The notes: generated from the letters alone by a model not told the origin. 64,000 nucleotides of DNA from Spirochaetales bacterium (GCA_009991955.1 JAACWS010000011.1:21751-85750), one strand, 5' to 3'; counted from the first letter of the stretch, positions 53,450 through 62,238 are shown. Translations and numbers: made by a program.

Positions 53450-53477
53450 ATACTAAAACATCCTGATTTAAAGTCAA
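53450..53477 (-). promoter_or_regulatory. sigma70-type promoter of the division cluster (PmraZ)
   Basis: TTGACT (-35, 53477-53472, 5/6) and TAGTAT (-10, 53455-53450, 4/6) with a 16-nt spacer. Predicted start about 53443, exactly at the first MraZ box, so bound MraZ would block transcription. Confidence 0.6.
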
Positions 53478-53570
53478 CCTGGTAGACAGAATATTCAATG
53501 GGAAATCAAAAAGTTTGAGGTGTTAACTACACAAGTTTGTAGTATCTCGAGGAAAGGTATACAGAGAAAT

Positions 53571-53582
53571 AAGTTCGAACTT
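53571..53582. repeat. 12-bp perfect palindrome AAGTTCGAACTT
   Basis: A perfect palindrome in the gap between the GH57-like gene and the mraZ promoter; a second small dyad (ACTACA / TGTAGT) lies near 53526-53543. It could be an operator or chance. No terminator was found in this gap. Confidence 0.35.
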
Positions 53583-53621
53583 GGATCGTAGGGGGTATCA
53601 GTTAGGCTGACAGAGATTCAA

Positions 53622-55256
53622 CTATTCTAAGGCGTAGGGATGTCCGAGAGCGTTCGCTCTTTTTGGGACCCCTAGGTTAAATACTTTGTAAGAAAGCCTA
53701 GGAAAGACGTTATTTTTTTTCTCGACTTTGGTGAGCCACTCGGTACCCAAAGTACCTTGGCCCATAGCATCATAAATTCTATAAAAATTTCCAATATGCT
53801 CTCGTAGCCGTTGAATTGCATATTGTTCTGCGGCGCCCGAGCGCATTATTACCGGCCAGTCTATACTTTGGGCCAGAAGAACTTCTCGGGCAGCCTGGTT
53901 CAATGCCCTCTCTTTCAAACCCGTTACGTCGGGAAATCGAGACACCAGCTCCTGTAACCGCTCTATGGCCATATGCACATGCCGATAGATCCAGTCGTTT
54001 GAACCATCAAGCCAAACTTCACCATATCCTTTATTACCCCATGAGGAGTAGATTGGCTGGGATACTTCTAGTTTGGGTGAGTTGGACAAATAGCGAGAAG
54101 GAGTAGTTAAGTCCAGATCGCCATATTTCGAGTCTACTAGCCGAATGACCGTTTCGAGCCACTGGATACCCTCAAACCACCGGTGACCAAATAACTCCGC
54201 AGAATAGGGACAAGTAATAATCGGTTTTTCTGCCATTACCGGATCGAGTTTCCCAATCCGTTTACTCTGGTGGTAGAGAAAATTCTCGGCGTGTTCTAGC
54301 ACTTTGTTCGCCGCGAGGTCAGGGTTGTAAAGGTTTTTATTGTCGCCTTTTCCGGAAACCGCGTAATATTTATAGCCCGTGTTAACCCTTACTTTTTCTA
54401 AATGGATGAAGGGAGAAATATACTCAAGGGGTAAATCGTGGCCGATATCCCGGTAAAAGTCCCGATAGTCGGGATCCCCAGGATATCCAGTTTCCGCAGA
54501 CCAGACGAGATTCGCCGATTCCAAATCTCGAGCGAAATATGCCAACCCGTTTCCAACCTGGGCAGGGGTGAATACCCCCCAACGGGGAGCATCGGGAGAG
54601 AACATGAGCCCGTGGGCACTGGTGAAAAAATAATCTATTTCGTAGTCTTTTAGATGATGCTCTAGACCGGGGTAGTAGCCACACTCGGGTAGCCACATTC
54701 CTTTGGGAGTCTTGCCAAAAACCATATGAAAAGTATCAACTGCAGACTCTATTTGGGCCGACACATTTGCGGGATATTGTTCGTAAAAAGGGAGGAACGG
54801 ATAACTTCCGGGGGTCGTAATTATTTCGATTACCCCGGCCTTCTGGAAGTAGTCAAATCCCTTAAGAATATTCCCCGCGTATTCCTGGTAGTCTGCGAGA
54901 CACTTTAGGTAACGGTCTCTGTACATTTGTGCGAGGCCATGAACCTTTGGGTCGTCCTGTGTTCGTTCAAGCTCTCGATTACCCAGATCGATGTGTTTTT
55001 CTAGGTATCCAAGATAGCGCTTCCCAAGGAGGTCGTCTTGCAACATGGCAATGAGGGTGGGCGAAAACGAAATGGTAATTGTGGATGGAATCTTGTCGGC
55101 TTCAAGTCTCTTGAGCATACCCAAGAGAGGAAGATACGATTCAGAAATCGCTTCAAAAAGCCAACTCTCTTCGAGGAAGTTTTCGAATTCCGGATGCTTA
55201 ATAAAGGGTAAATGGGCATGCAAAACAATATTCAGGAATCCCTTACCGTGGTTCAT
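53622..55256 (-). CDS. GH57 / DUF1957-like protein, usual acid Asp replaced by Ser
   Basis: Resembles the GH57 glucan branching enzymes (DUF1957). Seen in 544 residues: LNIVLHAHLPFIKHPE near the N-terminus, the nucleophile motif GMWLPECGYYPG with Glu191, and the motif CPYSAELFGHRWFEGIQWLE. In active enzymes the last motif reads YDAELFGHWW, and its Asp (about position 350) is the acid/base. Here residue 352 is Ser (TCT at 54201-54203) and the following His-Trp is His-Arg-Trp. Either activity is lost or chemistry is changed. The neighbouring DUF4912 gene is a common partner. Cytoplasmic; glycogen-related role inferred only from family. Confidence 0.85.
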   Translation of the reverse strand: MNHGKGFLNIVLHAHLPFIKHPEFENFLEESWLFEAISESYLPLLGMLKRLEADKIPSTITISFSPTLIAMLQDDLLGKRYLGYLEKHIDLGNRELERTQDDPKVHGLAQMYRDRYLKCLADYQEYAGNILKGFDYFQKAGVIEIITTPGSYPFLPFYEQYPANVSAQIESAVDTFHMVFGKTPKGMWLPECGYYPGLEHHLKDYEIDYFFTSAHGLMFSPDAPRWGVFTPAQVGNGLAYFARDLESANLVWSAETGYPGDPDYRDFYRDIGHDLPLEYISPFIHLEKVRVNTGYKYYAVSGKGDNKNLYNPDLAANKVLEHAENFLYHQSKRIGKLDPVMAEKPIITCPYSAELFGHRWFEGIQWLETVIRLVDSKYGDLDLTTPSRYLSNSPKLEVSQPIYSSWGNKGYGEVWLDGSNDWIYRHVHMAIERLQELVSRFPDVTGLKERALNQAAREVLLAQSIDWPVIMRSGAAEQYAIQRLREHIGNFYRIYDAMGQGTLGTEWLTKVEKKNNVFPRLSYKVFNLGVPKRANALGHPYALE

Positions 55257-55280
55257 GAAATAATCTTCCTTTTTTGGATT

Positions 55281-56027
55281 CTAAAGCTCCGCGAGTTCTG
55301 ATAATCGGCGCAACACTTTTTGTGGAATCTCTTCTGCGGCTACTGCGCCGAGAACTTGGAGGTCCGAGAGCGCTAAGAGCAGATCGGTATCAGCAAAGGA
55401 CGATGTAGCATAGTTCTCAGAGAGAGTTCCGAGAGGTACACTGACAATACCACTACGGGCAAGGGTTAGGATTTCGTTATCGTATCCGTAGTAACCAAGG
55501 ATTGCTTGGTAGCTCGTACCCCGCCGAGGGACATTGATGTACCATCGACTATCGGAGAGTTCAATTGGCATTTCGACTTGCTCGAGCATTTCGTCATCGT
55601 TGCGCGGTTGTTCCTGAAGTACTATACAGAGGGAGTCATTTTTTCCCAAATCTTTCAATCTATTTCTGTCTTGATAACTAATGTCCCAATAGGCAAAAGC
55701 CCAGGCCGGATCTCTAAGCATAAGCACAAGTCTGGTTACATTGTAGTTTTCTGGAAAATCAAAATTTACCGAGTCAACATCTAGGTCCGTACCAAATAAG
55801 TTTTCGACCGATGAGAAACGGTCTTCCTGGTAGCGAATTGGGAGAGTATTAAGTTCTTCGCGCTCCCGTCGCACATCCTCCAGTTCTTCGTGAATTGAGT
55901 CAATGAGATCGTCACGGTTTGAATCGCTCGAAGCCGAAAGTACTTCATCGCTGATATCGAGGTCTAATAGGGCAACAAGCCTTTTTAAGTCTTTGAATCC
56001 CAGACTTCGAAGCACTTCCTTGGTCAT
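55281..56027 (-). CDS. DUF4912 protein, partner of the GH57-like protein
   Basis: 248 residues from the ATG at 56027. An N-terminal Rho-N/SAP-like helix pair (MTKEVLRSLGFKDLKRLVAL), then the DUF4912 core (NYNVTRLVLMLRDPAWAFAY, WDIS) and a beta region (SRWYINVPRRGTSYQAILGY). In other bacteria DUF4912 is encoded beside, or fused to, DUF1957 proteins. An in-frame upstream ATG (56066) would overlap the methyltransferase by 8 nt; neither start has a good ribosome site. Function unknown; a carbohydrate-binding role is plausible. Confidence 0.8.
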   Translation of the reverse strand: MTKEVLRSLGFKDLKRLVALLDLDISDEVLSASSDSNRDDLIDSIHEELEDVRREREELNTLPIRYQEDRFSSVENLFGTDLDVDSVNFDFPENYNVTRLVLMLRDPAWAFAYWDISYQDRNRLKDLGKNDSLCIVLQEQPRNDDEMLEQVEMPIELSDSRWYINVPRRGTSYQAILGYYGYDNEILTLARSGIVSVPLGTLSENYATSSFADTDLLLALSDLQVLGAVAAEEIPQKVLRRLSELAEL

Positions 56028-56058
56028 GGGCCATGGTAGTAAGAAAGGGCAAAAAGTG

Positions 56059-56934
56059 TCAAGCATCGGATTTTTTGGGCTTTTTAGCCAAGAATATCAT
56101 TACATCCCCCAAACCCAACCTCTTCGCTAACCAATCCGCACTCCGTTTTACTCCCTTTGGCGCCATACCGAGGGGAATCCCACCCCAGGTTTTCCATTCT
56201 TTTGGCTCGAATCCTGCTCGGACCAATAGTTCACCAAGGTGGGTTCGAGAGAATAAATGGACATGGTCCGCTATCGCACTTCTCCAGGATGCCCCCATAA
56301 AAGCCGCCTGAAAACTCTTCGTGTTTGGGGTAGTAACGATTATGTACCCGCCGGGTTTTAGGAGCTTATGTTGAAGAGAAAGGTACTCATTCGGATCGGG
56401 AACGTGTTCGATCACATGGCTCGAATGTATAAGATCGTAGGTACCCCACTGCCATTCTTGACTTTCGAGTGTGCCTACCTGCACCCGGACACCCCTATTT
56501 GCCTGGGCGTACTCTGCAGCGGGCACACATACTTCTAGGCCCATCGAATCCCATCCCCGATCATACATATATCGGACCAAGACCCCAGTAGCACACCCAA
56601 CATCTAAAAATTTCGGTGACTCTAGAGGAGGGAGAGACTCTTGAATATGTTTTTCCAAATCGAGAAAACCAACATCATTAAGCCCTTCGATCATGAGTTG
56701 AAAAAAATTCTGAGAGTTTTCTACCTCGTAGTTCTTGTACTCCTCGTCATATCGGTCTAGGAGATCTTGAGGTCTTGGGCGTGGATTTTGATAGATGTGT
56801 TTGCAACAGGTACATCGTTGGAAAGAGTAGGTTCCACAGTCCCAATGGGTTTTACATTCCCGGGAGCCACACACTGGACAAGTAACAGACGTATATTCTT
56901 CATGTACCTGAGGGAGTTTTGAAAAGGTTTTCAT
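56059..56934 (-). CDS. Class I SAM-dependent methyltransferase with N-terminal zinc ribbon
   Basis: 291 residues: a Cys4 zinc ribbon (CPVC at 19-22, CTCC at 41-44) followed by a Methyltransf_13/23-type domain with SAM motif FLDVGCATG (109-117), DLIHSSHVIEHVPDP and LLKPGGYIIVTTPN. Such proteins often modify sugars or small molecules, but no substrate can be named. Its start overlaps the previous stop (TAATG), so it is translationally coupled to the secreted protein upstream. Confidence 0.85.
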   Translation of the reverse strand: MKTFSKLPQVHEEYTSVTCPVCGSRECKTHWDCGTYSFQRCTCCKHIYQNPRPRPQDLLDRYDEEYKNYEVENSQNFFQLMIEGLNDVGFLDLEKHIQESLPPLESPKFLDVGCATGVLVRYMYDRGWDSMGLEVCVPAAEYAQANRGVRVQVGTLESQEWQWGTYDLIHSSHVIEHVPDPNEYLSLQHKLLKPGGYIIVTTPNTKSFQAAFMGASWRSAIADHVHLFSRTHLGELLVRAGFEPKEWKTWGGIPLGMAPKGVKRSADWLAKRLGLGDVMIFLAKKPKKSDA

Positions 56935-57722
56935 TAGTCCAACTCCTCGGTCCCTAGAAGAACGAAGGAAAGGTTATTTTCGTTTCCCTCGAAATCCTCT
57001 ATTGCGAGCCGGAGTAACGACCTACCCATGGGCACATTGATTGTTCCTTGGACTGTCAATCGATTATCTCGACCGCTAGTAGGTAACGATTGATCGATAA
57101 TGAGCACTGATCCTGAACTTTGCGCCCTTAGCCCATCGGTCGTTTCGCTTAAAACTCCAGGGGCTAAGCTAAATTGGCTTTCTCCCGAGACCGATACGGA
57201 CAAAGTTTGAATACCCGAGGAAATACCGCTTTCGAGAGGATCGCCAAGGATGATACGGAGAGATAAAGCCCCACTTGGGATTAGGTTATTTCTCCATGTT
57301 ACTAAAGAGGGCTCCGACTCGGGTAAGAGCACCCGGACGTCAAAAACTCTGGGTTGTTGAAGATCGCCTCTTTGGGGCAGGACTGAATAATGAGAGACTC
57401 GTGTTCGACGCTCACCATCGTAAATGTTATGCACAATCCCATGTTCCTCAGCTTCATACCCTACTCCGTAGAACTGCCTTCGATAGTCATAAATTATGGC
57501 CGGTCCTAGGGCAAGGGGAAGCCCCTCTTCTATTCTTGCTATCTGCGACCCTCCGATAAGTCCAGAAAACTCTCCTTCACTTCCGAGGGGCTTTATTTCT
57601 ACTCGCAAGGTATAGGGATTCTCTTCACCCCTTTCTTTGGGCCACTCAATAGCCGGTATCATGGCTACAGATATATTCGTAAGAATCAAGACAAAGATCC
57701 AAGGTCTTGGGAGATTACTCAT
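56934..57722 (-). CDS. Secreted or membrane-anchored beta-rich protein of unknown function
   Basis: 262 residues from the ATG at 57722 (GGTGGA upstream; overlaps the preceding stop by 8 nt as ATGAGTAA). A hydrophobic N-terminal segment (RPWIFVLILTNISVAMIPAI) suggests export. The rest is beta-strand-like (LSLRIILGDPLESGISSGIQ, NRLTVQGTINVPMGRSLLRL) with no motif I recognise. Together with the next protein upstream it forms a co-translated pair of exported proteins. Confidence 0.75.
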   Translation of the reverse strand: MSNLPRPWIFVLILTNISVAMIPAIEWPKERGEENPYTLRVEIKPLGSEGEFSGLIGGSQIARIEEGLPLALGPAIIYDYRRQFYGVGYEAEEHGIVHNIYDGERRTRVSHYSVLPQRGDLQQPRVFDVRVLLPESEPSLVTWRNNLIPSGALSLRIILGDPLESGISSGIQTLSVSVSGESQFSLAPGVLSETTDGLRAQSSGSVLIIDQSLPTSGRDNRLTVQGTINVPMGRSLLRLAIEDFEGNENNLSFVLLGTEELD

Positions 57723-58812
57723 ACATCCACCCCAGATCAAACCGCCCGATTTGTTCATTTCCTATCCAGAAAAGGGTAGAATTATGGGAAAAGACCGAAC
57801 CATAGAAAGGACTGGTACCTAAAAGAGACCGAGTTTCGTCGAGAGGCAGAAAAAATTCTATCTTCGGCCCGGATTCGATTTCGTGTACCACAAAACCAAG
57901 ACCCGAATCGTCCAAGTAATCGAAAGACGTTACGTTCTCCCACGCAACCCTCTGACTTCGAGTCTCTCCCTGGGTAAGCGAGATAGTATGTACGATGCCG
58001 CCCGTAGCGCGCTCAATAAACAAGCTGTATACATCGGTATAGGGAGAATAGAATGATATTCGAGAATTTCCCTCCGTTCCACGCCCTGGAAGCTCGCTGG
58101 ACAGAACCAGTTCACCGGTAAGTAGATTCCACAAAAGTCCCCGCTGGTCCTGGGTACCATACACTACGAACCCAAAGGTATCGAATACTGCTGCGCCAAC
58201 AGGAATACGCGAAGTCAATGCCCCTTGAGTATACCAATCATCCTGGGGCTCTATAATTGCCTCGGCGTCATCGGAAGACCTAACCCATAGTCGACCGTCA
58301 GCTAGACCCGCGACTACATAAGTACTATTCGATTCGACGAAGGTTAGCACCGACGCCCATTGCCGAAATTCAGTAAGGTCCAAAGGGAATTCGTCTCGAC
58401 CAAACCGAAGAGACGTAAGATCCGATCCGAGGGTAAAGACCCAGCCATCACGAACCAACGGGTATTCTCCCATCGGATTCGGATATATATCTTGGGTTCG
58501 AAGAGAAATGAAAGGGGCGACATTATCCGAATAGTCATAGTTAACTAACCAGTAATCAGAAACGGAAACAAAATCTCTCGAGGAATACCAACGGGTCAAA
58601 CCTAGCTCAGGGTTCAGTGCGCCGACTCCCCCACCGGCATCGACTCCTATTATTCCACTACTTCCCTCGTCGGATTCAAAGGGCTGTTGGGGCAGTTCTT
58701 TTATCCAGGGCGACATTACCCATAGCTCCGCACCGGTTGGTTGGGGAGATAAAAAGTAGACCATACCACCCAAAAGCATAATTGAGAGGTATCCAAGGGG
58801 GGAAATCTTCAT
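57715..58812 (-). CDS. Secreted protein of unknown function, possibly beta-propeller
   Basis: 365 residues from ATG 58812 (weak AGGA upstream; a GTG at 58854 is an alternative). Signal peptide MKISPLGYLSIMLLGGMVYF with likely cleavage after PTGA. The mature part has repeated strand-turn patterns with Gly-Leu/Trp (TYVVAGLADGRLWVRSSDD, FGFVVYGTQDQRGLLWNLLT, LFWIGNEQIGRFDLGWMYE) suggesting WD/propeller-like blades. No named family recognised. Confidence 0.75.
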   Translation of the reverse strand: MKISPLGYLSIMLLGGMVYFLSPQPTGAELWVMSPWIKELPQQPFESDEGSSGIIGVDAGGGVGALNPELGLTRWYSSRDFVSVSDYWLVNYDYSDNVAPFISLRTQDIYPNPMGEYPLVRDGWVFTLGSDLTSLRFGRDEFPLDLTEFRQWASVLTFVESNSTYVVAGLADGRLWVRSSDDAEAIIEPQDDWYTQGALTSRIPVGAAVFDTFGFVVYGTQDQRGLLWNLLTGELVLSSELPGRGTEGNSRISFYSPYTDVYSLFIERATGGIVHTISLTQGETRSQRVAWENVTSFDYLDDSGLGFVVHEIESGPKIEFFLPLDETRSLLGTSPFYGSVFSHNSTLFWIGNEQIGRFDLGWMYE

Positions 58813-58831
58813 TTTAGTAGTGGTGTCCTGT

Positions 58832-59644
58832 TTAGGATTTCTTTGCAGCCGCACTCATACGCTTTTCGTCATCATCCATTTTTGCCTTCCAAACCTCAGC
58901 CTTTTTTTTGACTGTTTCAGCCGGCTCATTCTCTCCTACAATCATTAACAGCCTACGAAGGGCATTGAGAAATGCAATTCCAGTTTTGAAGTCGTCAATA
59001 CGATTGGTCGACAACTCGTATTTCTCTCTGTACCGGTCAGCAGCAGAATGTAGCCACTTTTTTACCAGTTCTAAATAAAGATACCTCTCGCGATATCCAT
59101 CTACCCGCGGATCGAGTCCGGCAACAAGGGTTTTAAGGTTCATGAGATTCTTAGCAATCGTTGCATACCTTCCCTCGAGTTCTACAAAAGACCATTTCCA
59201 TTTGGAGTTGTCTCCAAAGTCGTCTTCAACCGAGTGAATTGCAAACCCAATTTTCTTAACTAGGGCGAATCGCTGTCTGTCGTCAAAGCCCTCCAACTTT
59301 GTGTGCACCTCTTCGTAGTCACTAAATGGTACATCTATGCGGTTGGAGACAAGATTCTCTAAATGAATAATAGACTCGTAACAGCTTTTTCTTGCATCAT
59401 TAATAAAGGCTTCGTTTTTGACGCCCAATAATGAAAGGCTAATTTGGTTCATTAATAGATAATACGATGCCATGTTGATACGCTCTTCGGCTAGGGTCAG
59501 AAGTTTGTACTCTTTCCCTTCGTCGTTCTTTTGTATCACTTGCAAGATACTTTTTTCTCGAGATAAGACTTGGTCGATTTCCTGTTTGTAGCCTCGGATT
59601 CGCTCGGAGTAAATATCCTTCGCTTCCGCACTTACCTTTGCCAT
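58832..59644 (-). CDS. Cytoplasmic helical protein of unknown function
   Basis: 270 residues, mainly alpha-helical and charged (YSERIRGYKQEIDQVLSREK, ALVKKIGFAIHSVEDDFGDN, FKTGIAFLNALRRLLMIVGE) with a basic tail (MSAAAKKS). No signal or membrane segment. A similar protein beside recN occurs, as I recall, in Treponema. Function unknown. Confidence 0.82.
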   Translation of the reverse strand: MAKVSAEAKDIYSERIRGYKQEIDQVLSREKSILQVIQKNDEGKEYKLLTLAEERINMASYYLLMNQISLSLLGVKNEAFINDARKSCYESIIHLENLVSNRIDVPFSDYEEVHTKLEGFDDRQRFALVKKIGFAIHSVEDDFGDNSKWKWSFVELEGRYATIAKNLMNLKTLVAGLDPRVDGYRERYLYLELVKKWLHSAADRYREKYELSTNRIDDFKTGIAFLNALRRLLMIVGENEPAETVKKKAEVWKAKMDDDEKRMSAAAKKS

Positions 59645-59653
59645 CGGGTGCTC

Positions 59654-61345
59654 CTAAAAACTTTTGTGGTAGGTTTGCAGTAGATCCAATGCGTGAGCCA
59701 TGGAACTTTCTTGACCCGGATGACCCGAAAGCATTCTAGCAATTTCTTGCACTCTTTGGCCACCACTAATCTCGTAGGCGCGGGTAAATGTCCTACCACC
59801 CTCTTCTACTTTTTCTATCTTTATATGATTATCGGCCTGAACGGCAATACTCGCAAGGTGCGTTATCGATAAGAGTTGACGTTTTTCCGCGGCTCTTTGA
59901 AGATAGGTACCCAATGCGGCCCCAACTTCCCCTCCAATTCCCGCATCAATCTCGTCGAAAACAAGGGTTTCGGCTTCTTCGACCTCAGAGAGCACCGACT
60001 TTATCGATAACATGACTCGCGATATCTCTCCGCCGGACGCGACTGACTTCAATGGTTTTAGAGGCTCACCCGGATTAGCTGATAACATGTATTCGACCTC
60101 ATCTGCGCCCATGGGACCACAAAGTGGAACCCCACCATCGGAAAACTTGGGGGTGACCTGGACGACGAAGGTATTTTTTCCCATTTTGAGACCCGAGAGA
60201 ACCTCCATTACCTTGTTTTCCATTTTTGATGCCGCATCTTTTCGATTTTTTGTGAGAATTGCGGCTAAATTCACGACCTCTTTTTCTAATTCCTTGATAC
60301 GCAAAGAAAGAGCTTGGGTGTCTTCCTGTTCTTCTCCAAACTCTCTTAACCTTTTCTCGGCCTCGATACCGTATGCGACTACGTCATCAAGACCCGGTCC
60401 GTACTTTTTTTTGAGTTTGTACAGCAGATCTAAACGATCGTGTACCTCTTCAAGCCTATCTGGATCGAAAAGAACAGATTCTTTGTAATGTCCTAAAGCC
60501 CCGGCCGCGTCTTCAAGTTCGAAGTAAAGTCCATCGAATCGATCCGCAAGAACTTCGAGTTCATTATCAATGTGCTTTCCTCCGAGTAGGCGAGAACGAA
60601 CTCTCGAAAGAATTCGAAGGACTCCTTGATCTTCATCGTTCAAGAAACCATAAGCTTCTTCGGATAACACCCGAAGTTCTTCAATCGACTCAAGTTTAGT
60701 TTTTTCGTTCTCTAAATCCTGGTCTTCATTCAAGATGATTTTAGCCTCAGAAATTTCGGCTAATACAAAACTCAACAGTTCTTTTTCCCTTTTTAGGTCT
60801 GCCGCTCCCGCCAGTAAGGTGTCTCTTTTCTTTTTTAGATTCGAAAGCAGTAAAAACTTCGCGGTTAGTTCTGCAACTTCGCCCTGCAATCCTCCAAATC
60901 CGTCGAGATATTTCCGATGGAAACTCGGTTCGAAGAGATTTTGGTGCTCGTGTTGTCCATGCATGTCAAACAGATTAGGACTAAGTTCTAAAAGTTCTTT
61001 TACAGTGATAGGACTACCTTGAACATACACACTTCCTTTACCATTAACCCGAAGAACTCTTCGGACAATTAGCTGACCCTCGTCAACTTCTAGGCCCCTT
61101 TGATCAAGCCAATCAATAACGCCGCCAACCTTTGGTACCGCGAAGGTGCCCGACACCTCGGCTTCGTCAGCCCCGGTCCGAATGCTGTCGACCGAAGCCT
61201 TGTTTCCAGCCAAGAGTCCCAATGCGCCAGCAAGTATCGATTTTCCAGCCCCTGTCTCTCCGGTAAGTACGGTGAATCCCGGTCGGAATACCAGATGAAG
61301 TTTTTCGATGAGGGCAAAATTTGTAATTGTTAGCTCTTCAAGCAT
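59654..61345 (-). CDS. recN: DNA repair protein RecN
   Basis: SMC-like ATPase for recombinational repair of double-strand breaks. 563 residues: N-terminal ATPase half with VLTGETGAGKSILAGALGLL (Walker A 29-36), coiled coil with central hinge, and C-terminal half with VASGGEISRVMLSIK (signature) and TLVFDEIDAGIGGEVG (Walker B). Overlaps nadK by 8 nt (ATGCTTGA). Confidence 0.96.
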   Translation of the reverse strand: MLEELTITNFALIEKLHLVFRPGFTVLTGETGAGKSILAGALGLLAGNKASVDSIRTGADEAEVSGTFAVPKVGGVIDWLDQRGLEVDEGQLIVRRVLRVNGKGSVYVQGSPITVKELLELSPNLFDMHGQHEHQNLFEPSFHRKYLDGFGGLQGEVAELTAKFLLLSNLKKKRDTLLAGAADLKREKELLSFVLAEISEAKIILNEDQDLENEKTKLESIEELRVLSEEAYGFLNDEDQGVLRILSRVRSRLLGGKHIDNELEVLADRFDGLYFELEDAAGALGHYKESVLFDPDRLEEVHDRLDLLYKLKKKYGPGLDDVVAYGIEAEKRLREFGEEQEDTQALSLRIKELEKEVVNLAAILTKNRKDAASKMENKVMEVLSGLKMGKNTFVVQVTPKFSDGGVPLCGPMGADEVEYMLSANPGEPLKPLKSVASGGEISRVMLSIKSVLSEVEEAETLVFDEIDAGIGGEVGAALGTYLQRAAEKRQLLSITHLASIAVQADNHIKIEKVEEGGRTFTRAYEISGGQRVQEIARMLSGHPGQESSMAHALDLLQTYHKSF

Positions 61346-62195
61346 CCGGGCCCCCAGACCAGTTCAACTTGGTTCGCAGGACCTCATAAAAATTCCTTTT
61401 CCGGGAATTAACAATTATCGCTGGATTCTCCGCCCTGGTGACAATTACTTCATCTTCCGGTTCCAGCGGATATTCCAGTTGACCGTCGAGGGTAAGCATT
61501 AGCTGGGTTCTTTGAGCTCGGTCAATTACGATTCTAATTTTCTCCCCCCCAGGTAGAACCAAGGGCCTGTGAGAAAGAGTAAAAGGGCAGATAGGATTGA
61601 GAATAAGGGCATCTATTTCTGGATGCAATATCGGACCTCCGGCAGCGGCGGAGTAAGCTGTCGAACCAGTAGGAGTGGCTACAATAATTCCATCCGCCCG
61701 GTACTTTCCAATTTCGGTGTTGGTTAAGAACGCCGACAAGGAAATTATTTTCGATATCCCCGCACCAGATATTACTGCATCATTTAGGCATACTGATTCA
61801 AATTTTTGAAAAGTTTTTCGAAAAACTTTCACTTGAGCCATTAAACGACGCCCACCGAGGGAACTTCCATCTAAAAAAGATTCTAGATCTTCGGCCCACT
61901 CATCTTTTGCTACCTCGGTAATAAAGCCAAAATTCCCGAGGTTAACGGGAAGTATTGGAACCCCCTTAGTAGCGAGAGACCGCGCTGCAAAAAGAACCGT
62001 CCCATCACCTCCCAGAGTTATCGCCAAGTCAAGACCCTGGTAATCTGGGAGAGTAGCCTTACCCTGAAAAGAAAACGCCTGAACAAACACCGATCTGTTT
62101 TCGAGATACTCTTCAATTTGCGTAGCCAGCCCCGAAGTTTCGGGTTTCTGACAGTTCGCGATTATTAGAACTGATGGCATACTTTTTTGGGGCAT
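61338..62195 (-). CDS. nadK: NAD kinase
   Basis: Phosphorylates NAD to NADP. 285 residues from the ATG at 62195 (GTGAGAAAA upstream; TTG 62225 and ATG 62180 are alternatives). Signature LGGDGTVLFAAR, PVNLGNFGFITE, DGIIVATPTGSTAYSAAAGG and CPFTLSHRPLVLP are all present. The nadK-recN pair is common in many bacteria. Confidence 0.93.
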   Translation of the reverse strand: MPQKSMPSVLIIANCQKPETSGLATQIEEYLENRSVFVQAFSFQGKATLPDYQGLDLAITLGGDGTVLFAARSLATKGVPILPVNLGNFGFITEVAKDEWAEDLESFLDGSSLGGRRLMAQVKVFRKTFQKFESVCLNDAVISGAGISKIISLSAFLTNTEIGKYRADGIIVATPTGSTAYSAAAGGPILHPEIDALILNPICPFTLSHRPLVLPGGEKIRIVIDRAQRTQLMLTLDGQLEYPLEPEDEVIVTRAENPAIIVNSRKRNFYEVLRTKLNWSGGPDA

Positions 62196-62238
62196 TTTTC
62201 TCACTATACTTAGGGGTCGATGCAATGTAAAGGAATAC

